Under the pieces are notes generated by a model. It made no database searches. It saw nothing but the letters and a program-made list of their open reading frames with translations, and had not been told where the DNA came from. A stretch of DNA of 64,000 bases, from the NCBI RefSeq assembly GCF_036492635.1, contig NZ_AP025305.1:4482000-4545999 (forward strand). Direction: 5' to 3'. The first letter of the stretch is position 1; each line of letters opens with the position of its first letter. Source of the DNA: Aureibacter tunicatorum. GTDB taxonomy: Bacteria > Bacteroidota > Bacteroidia > Cytophagales > Cyclobacteriaceae. Of this stretch, positions 60,263 to 64,000 are shown in pieces. A program made the translations under genes and the position numbers.

Positions 60263-63214
60263 ATGATTTATTCCAAACGACAGGTATCTTCAAAAAAAGC
60301 AAAAGCACCAAGTGGACAGGCAGGATTGAATGCCGTCCAACTAATGCCCAATGTTGAAGAAAACGCTCCTGTGTCTATTGGTCAACCTCCTATTCAAGCG
60401 CTTATGTCCTTGAATACGTTCAAGCATATGACGATGGATCCATCCCATGACGCTGCCAAAAATAGATTTAAAGAGCATCCTGAGATCGCACATATCGAAG
60501 TTTTATTGGCTCGATACGAAGACTTGGCTTCCAGATCATTCAACATGCCGCGATACAAATCAAGAATACAAGTCTTGTATGAACTGGAAAGACATTGCAA
60601 CAAATGGTATTCACGCTTTCCTTTGCATTCAAATAAAAGCGCTCCATACCACCCTTATACTGTTGGTATCTTGGACTTGATCGATGACATAGATTTGGAA
60701 TACATCAAAGTGCTTGATGAATTCACGGAATATAGAGAAACATGCGGCATTTTTCTTAATCGCCTTGAAGGAATGTGGGTGCCCGACAATGCACAGACCG
60801 AAACAGAAAGAGTGCATGAGCATTTCCATAGAAGAAGAGACAGCCAAGAAGAGGGCTTGGAACAATCACTCATGGTCTCTTATGAAATGATTCATACCGA
60901 TCACTCCAAACGTGAAGATCTAAGTAGAGCTTCAGAACAAACCACTGGAGCGCAAAGAGACCAACCTCCGACATTAGAAGCAGCAAATGTACTCGGAGGC
61001 GCTCAAAGCCTAACTCCTTCGGAGAAATACAACGATAGATTCTTCACTCTTTTTGATCAAAGAGGCGATGGCACCGGTTTTCAGATCTATTACAATGAAT
61101 TGCCTCCCGATGAGGTGGAGCACAGAATGGAGCAATTAAGAACAGCTTCAATATCTCAAAGCATCGCCCCCAGCAAAGCAAGAAGTCGCGCTTTGGAAAG
61201 GACAATTAGAGAAAGGGCTTCCACCTACAGGCTTGATATGGAATCTCATCGTTCTGGAACCACAACTGTAAGACCCAAAGGGCCTAGACGCAGCACAACC
61301 ATTGGCAGAAGAGGCACGCAAAAAAGCCAGCAAGATCTCCGAACGACTTCTATGGACAAGTCTGGAGCAACCCCGTCTTTTCTGCCTCAGCCAACAAGCG
61401 AAAGCGAGCAATTGCATGCCAGATTGCAATTAGGAAGCCTTTCCATGGGAGCCAGAAGAATGCCAAGAATAAAAGCAGTGCAAGAGTGGCTGGACATGGA
61501 TCCTTCGCAAAACCTCGAAGGCACTTTCAAAAATAAGCTTCAAAGCTTAAATCTTCGATTAATGATGTGCCCGACAGGAAGGCTAATTCTAGAAAAAGCC
61601 ATGCATTTAGGCCCCAACATGGAGCCGCATCAACATCCATTCAATTATGAACATTACAGAATCAATGTATTCGCTCACACATGGAATGACGAAACAGCTT
61701 ATTTTCTTGGTGACTCTCCAGAATATCAAGAAATAGATGTCCAAACAGGAACTTCTCAACCACTTACCAGAAGAGAAAAACTTGCAAAATTATTTAAGCG
61801 AAGAAAAAAATTCATCGCCCCACCAGAGCCATTCCATTCTCCAAAAGAAGCTCTTAACTCCATTGGAAGAGACCCTCTTGGAGGAATTGAAAAATCGGAT
61901 ATCTTAATCGCCGCCAACCCCAGAAAAGAGACTAAATTTTTAGACAAAAGCAAGTTCTGGGACGAGCAAAAAAAGGAAGGCTACCTGACTTTGACTCCTA
62001 AAGTCATCGAATACTGCCGTGTGCTAATTCAAGCCATTGTCACTCAATATAAGCATAAGTTCAGAACCGTAAATGATGAAACCGCGTTTGCCCACTATTT
62101 GGAAAATCAAGTAAGAAAAGAGCTCAAGCTAACAGAAAGAGCTTATCAGCCTGAAAATGTACATGAAAGATTCGCTAGAGATAAAGTTTTAAGCACTGAG
62201 CGAATGTATGGAAAAGAATACGCGAGCCAAATTGCAAAAGCTCGAAAGATGCATGTAGACGATGAATGGGTGGAAGAAAAAGACGGAGAATATGAAAGGA
62301 TATCGGGATATGACAATTATGATGCTCCGAGAATCACGCCTAAATACGATCCTTATACCAATACTGTAACTGTCCCACGTTTATTTGAGGTTTTATCAGG
62401 TCTTCCGGGTACTGATGTTCCGGATATGGGTGATTTAAGACAAGAATTCAGAACTGTGTTTGTAGAAGGCGAACAGCACCGAAGCGACGAATTTTCAATC
62501 ATCAATGCCTCTACAGATTCAAGGGCTCATGATTTCGATGATGAAACAACTGTTCACAGCCCTCTCCTAACCCGCTCAAGAAGATCTCGCTTGAATACAG
62601 AAACCTTAGATGAAGACAGCTCGCTTGAAATGCATCGATCATTTGCAAATTCGCTGAACTTGCAAGATTTAAATGCAACTCAAACAAACCCTTTGTTGGA
62701 AGATTCTATTGAATTCAAGCGTTCAGCCCCTACAACAGTAAGCGACAAAAAACGATATGAAGACTTTAAGCGCAAAAGGAGGTTCAAGAAATTGATGCAT
62801 TCCTATGATGTTGTTAGGCCAAGAACACTTCCAAACTCTTCTGAAAATTCATTTGAAGACGTGGAAAAAACTATGCATTTACACAGAACACTATCCGGAC
62901 ATATAGAAATTCCTCCGCAAACGAGCACTCCTGGTCCTCAAACCGTATCTGTAACAGTAGATATAAATCCACCTCCAACAAGTCCTATCGTCGGTCCCCC
63001 AGACTCTTCACTAGGTGTCATCCCAGAAGCCAGCAGTGCTACAAATCAGATATCTTTGGGAAGCAACGATTCCATTAAATCAGAATCTCCAAGACCTAAA
63101 AGAAAATCTCAAGAAGACGAGTTTTTTGGTTCCCATGACTCTAGACACAGAACTTATGCAGAAGGGGAAACTTCGTTAAAGTCTAAAAGGAAAAGTTCCA
63201 GTAGTAGCTCCTAA
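60263..63214 (+). CDS. Unrecognised 983-residue effector-like protein with a possible degenerate M91-like region
   Basis: Not assigned to a family with confidence. The N terminus (MIYSKRQVSSKKAKAPSGQA, then GLNAVQLMP) is basic and disordered and resembles leaders of DUF4157-type exported toxins. A central region has MMCPTGRLILEKAM (about 434-447) and, near 580-630, VIEYCRVLIQAIV and TAFAHYLENQVRKELKL. These recall the TGR..L and EN.(I/V)R.E.GL motifs of M91 (NleD/HopH1-type) peptidase effectors, but the zinc HExxH is absent, reading YCRVLI at the expected place. The C-terminal ~240 residues are disordered, Ser/Arg-rich and end in KSKRKSSSSSS. No signal peptide or membrane helix. A secreted-effector or contractile-injection cargo role is inference. 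Confidence 0.72.
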   Translation: MIYSKRQVSSKKAKAPSGQAGLNAVQLMPNVEENAPVSIGQPPIQALMSLNTFKHMTMDPSHDAAKNRFKEHPEIAHIEVLLARYEDLASRSFNMPRYKSRIQVLYELERHCNKWYSRFPLHSNKSAPYHPYTVGILDLIDDIDLEYIKVLDEFTEYRETCGIFLNRLEGMWVPDNAQTETERVHEHFHRRRDSQEEGLEQSLMVSYEMIHTDHSKREDLSRASEQTTGAQRDQPPTLEAANVLGGAQSLTPSEKYNDRFFTLFDQRGDGTGFQIYYNELPPDEVEHRMEQLRTASISQSIAPSKARSRALERTIRERASTYRLDMESHRSGTTTVRPKGPRRSTTIGRRGTQKSQQDLRTTSMDKSGATPSFLPQPTSESEQLHARLQLGSLSMGARRMPRIKAVQEWLDMDPSQNLEGTFKNKLQSLNLRLMMCPTGRLILEKAMHLGPNMEPHQHPFNYEHYRINVFAHTWNDETAYFLGDSPEYQEIDVQTGTSQPLTRREKLAKLFKRRKKFIAPPEPFHSPKEALNSIGRDPLGGIEKSDILIAANPRKETKFLDKSKFWDEQKKEGYLTLTPKVIEYCRVLIQAIVTQYKHKFRTVNDETAFAHYLENQVRKELKLTERAYQPENVHERFARDKVLSTERMYGKEYASQIAKARKMHVDDEWVEEKDGEYERISGYDNYDAPRITPKYDPYTNTVTVPRLFEVLSGLPGTDVPDMGDLRQEFRTVFVEGEQHRSDEFSIINASTDSRAHDFDDETTVHSPLLTRSRRSRLNTETLDEDSSLEMHRSFANSLNLQDLNATQTNPLLEDSIEFKRSAPTTVSDKKRYEDFKRKRRFKKLMHSYDVVRPRTLPNSSENSFEDVEKTMHLHRTLSGHIEIPPQTSTPGPQTVSVTVDINPPPTSPIVGPPDSSLGVIPEASSATNQISLGSNDSIKSESPRPKRKSQEDEFFGSHDSRHRTYAEGETSLKSKRKSSSSSS

Positions 63215-63221
63215 ATAAGAA

Positions 63222-63698
63222 CTACATACTTAAGATGATATTTTTCTTTGCCAAAAACACTTCAACAAGCTTAAAGCTTGATGACAATGAATCTTGCAAT
63301 GGATAAGCATAAATATATCGATCATCATTCAATGCTTGCACATTATCTTCCATTGGCAATTTATTTTCCAGATTATAAAGGTATGCATCATATAACTGCT
63401 GGGAAATACTATCTGCCTTTGAAAAGCGTGAAGAGTCGATTACAGATATTTTAAAACCTTCCCATTGTTGAGTAGAATCCAATTTCCCTAAAGTATTCAA
63501 AGAATCCAAAACTGGCCTCAACTCTCGCCCGACTTTAAATGCTTGGGCAGTTATTTCGCCTTGAGATATTTTTCTAAACGAACGGTTTTTTCTTTCTTTT
63601 TTAAATGCTGCGCTCCCAGCATCCTTATGTCTTTCCTCATTGCATGAACTCAAAATAGCCAACACCAACAAAGCCTTTATCCACATTTTCTTCATCAT
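63222..63698 (-). CDS. Small lipoprotein of unknown function
   Basis: 158 residues with a lipobox (LAILSSCNE, Cys near residue 19). The body is helical (KISQGEITAQAFKVGRELRP, YDAYLYNLENKLPMEDNVQ) with a faint resemblance to DUF3365/Tll0287-like periplasmic sensing proteins; no CxxCH heme motif is present. Its start overlaps the preceding PAS-domain gene by 4 bp, so it is probably co-expressed with a signalling protein and may be its periplasmic companion. Convergent with the 983-residue gene, only 7 bp apart, with no room for a separate terminator. Confidence 0.75.
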   Translation of the reverse strand: MMKKMWIKALLVLAILSSCNEERHKDAGSAAFKKERKNRSFRKISQGEITAQAFKVGRELRPVLDSLNTLGKLDSTQQWEGFKISVIDSSRFSKADSISQQLYDAYLYNLENKLPMEDNVQALNDDRYIYAYPLQDSLSSSFKLVEVFLAKKNIILSM

Positions 63699-64000
63699 AA
63701 CGCCACGGTAATATTGGTCACATCAGACCCCATCAAGATATAGTTCTTCTCTCCATTTATTAAATTTTGCTGCAATGCTACAGATGATTTAAGCAACAAA
63801 GAGTGGTCATCATTTTGAGTCTTGAATTTCCATGTGCCGGTAACAACTTCATTTGGAGCCATAAACTCAATCTTTTTCAATACATTCTCATCATCTATCA
63901 AGAACTTCAAATCCTTGCCTATCAACTCATGCTCAGCAAAACCGCTTAATTCAGTAGCCTGCATATTCGCGGACTTGATCTTAAGAGCCTGATCCAAGTT
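63695..64000 (-). CDS. PAS-domain signalling protein, 5' part beyond window
   Basis: The C-terminal ~100 residues of a larger protein. The frame is still open at base 64000, and the TTG at 63997 is not a convincing start because the PAS fold is already under way (LKIKSANMQATELSGFAEHELIG, the PAS core, then WKFKTQNDDHSLLLKSSVALQ and a final beta strand). PAS domains in this position often end Cytophagales sensors that carry membrane or GAF modules further upstream. Its stop codon overlaps the lipoprotein start by 4 bp (ATGA). The full protein and output cannot be judged here. Confidence 0.8.
   Translation of the reverse strand, partial: NLDQALKIKSANMQATELSGFAEHELIGKDLKFLIDDENVLKKIEFMAPNEVVTGTWKFKTQNDDHSLLLKSSVALQQNLINGEKNYILMGSDVTNITVAL

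Noticed and set aside
60820-60850. His-rich HEHFHRRR in the 983-residue protein as a zinc protease motif
   Set aside because: The spacing does not fit HExxH and no third ligand or fold context follows.
1-64000. CRISPR arrays, tRNA or rRNA genes, insertion sequences, integrases
   Set aside because: None recognised in intergenic regions; the only multi-copy DNA is the coding tandem repeat and the pair of 230-bp elements.

Overview
The window looks like the chromosome of a marine-type Bacteroidota of the order Cytophagales (Flammeovirgaceae/Persicobacteraceae-like). The evidence is a SusC/SusD pair, type IX secretion C-terminal sorting domains on two proteins, many lipoproteins, NtrC/NtrY-type and LytS/LytTR two-component pairs, TAnnTTTG-type -7 promoter elements, few Shine-Dalgarno sequences and AT-rich intergenic DNA. 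The genus is inference. No rRNA, tRNA, CRISPR array, transposase or integrase was recognised.

Layout. 1-9.3 kb: the end of a HupE/UreJ-like gene, a secreted M1 peptidase, a VOC protein, a GAF sensor without output domain, an NtrC-type regulator with its kinase, and an orphan membrane protein. 9.6-15.3 kb: a surface cluster with a 1481-residue T9SS-exported repeat protein behind a beta-helix gene split by an in-frame TAG. 16.1-20.3 kb: a five-gene operon that I read as a SdpABC-type (sporulation-delaying-protein-like) antimicrobial peptide system: SdpC-like toxin precursor, SdpA, SdpB, a DCC-type thiol oxidoreductase and a T9SS-secreted M43 metalloprotease. It lies between two direct copies of a ~230-bp non-coding element about 4.75 kb apart. 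This is the most notable locus here.

20.7-26.0 kb: housekeeping genes (YicC, long-chain acyl-CoA synthetase, YdjM-like membrane protein, glutamyl-tRNA reductase). 26.3-42.0 kb: one long minus-strand operon, a polysaccharide utilisation locus probably for alpha-mannosides: lipoprotein, SusC, SusD, ROK sugar kinase, extended mannose-6-phosphate isomerase, sugar-porter MFS, sialate O-acetylesterase family enzyme, DUF5005/DUF4185-like lipoprotein and GH92 alpha-mannosidase. A divergent GntR/UTRA regulator at 42.3 kb has likely operator sites in the shared intergenic region and across its own start codon. Surface glycan would be bound by SusCD, trimmed by GH92, imported by MFS, phosphorylated by ROK and isomerised to fructose-6-phosphate.

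43.1-57 kb: a LytS/LytTR pair, a YceI-thioredoxin-ApbE operon, an MBL-fold hydrolase, an AraC regulator, a periplasmic thioredoxin with a DsbD-type reductase, two small unknown proteins, a DPP-IV-like peptidase, a metallophosphoesterase and a SlyD-like FKBP. The 417-bp gap at 55.35-55.76 kb holds a cluster of near-consensus DnaA boxes and is a candidate replication origin or DnaA-binding locus. 57.1-64 kb: two large unrecognised proteins (549 and 983 residues; the latter effector-like), an MFS transporter, a small lipoprotein and a PAS-domain protein running off the window.
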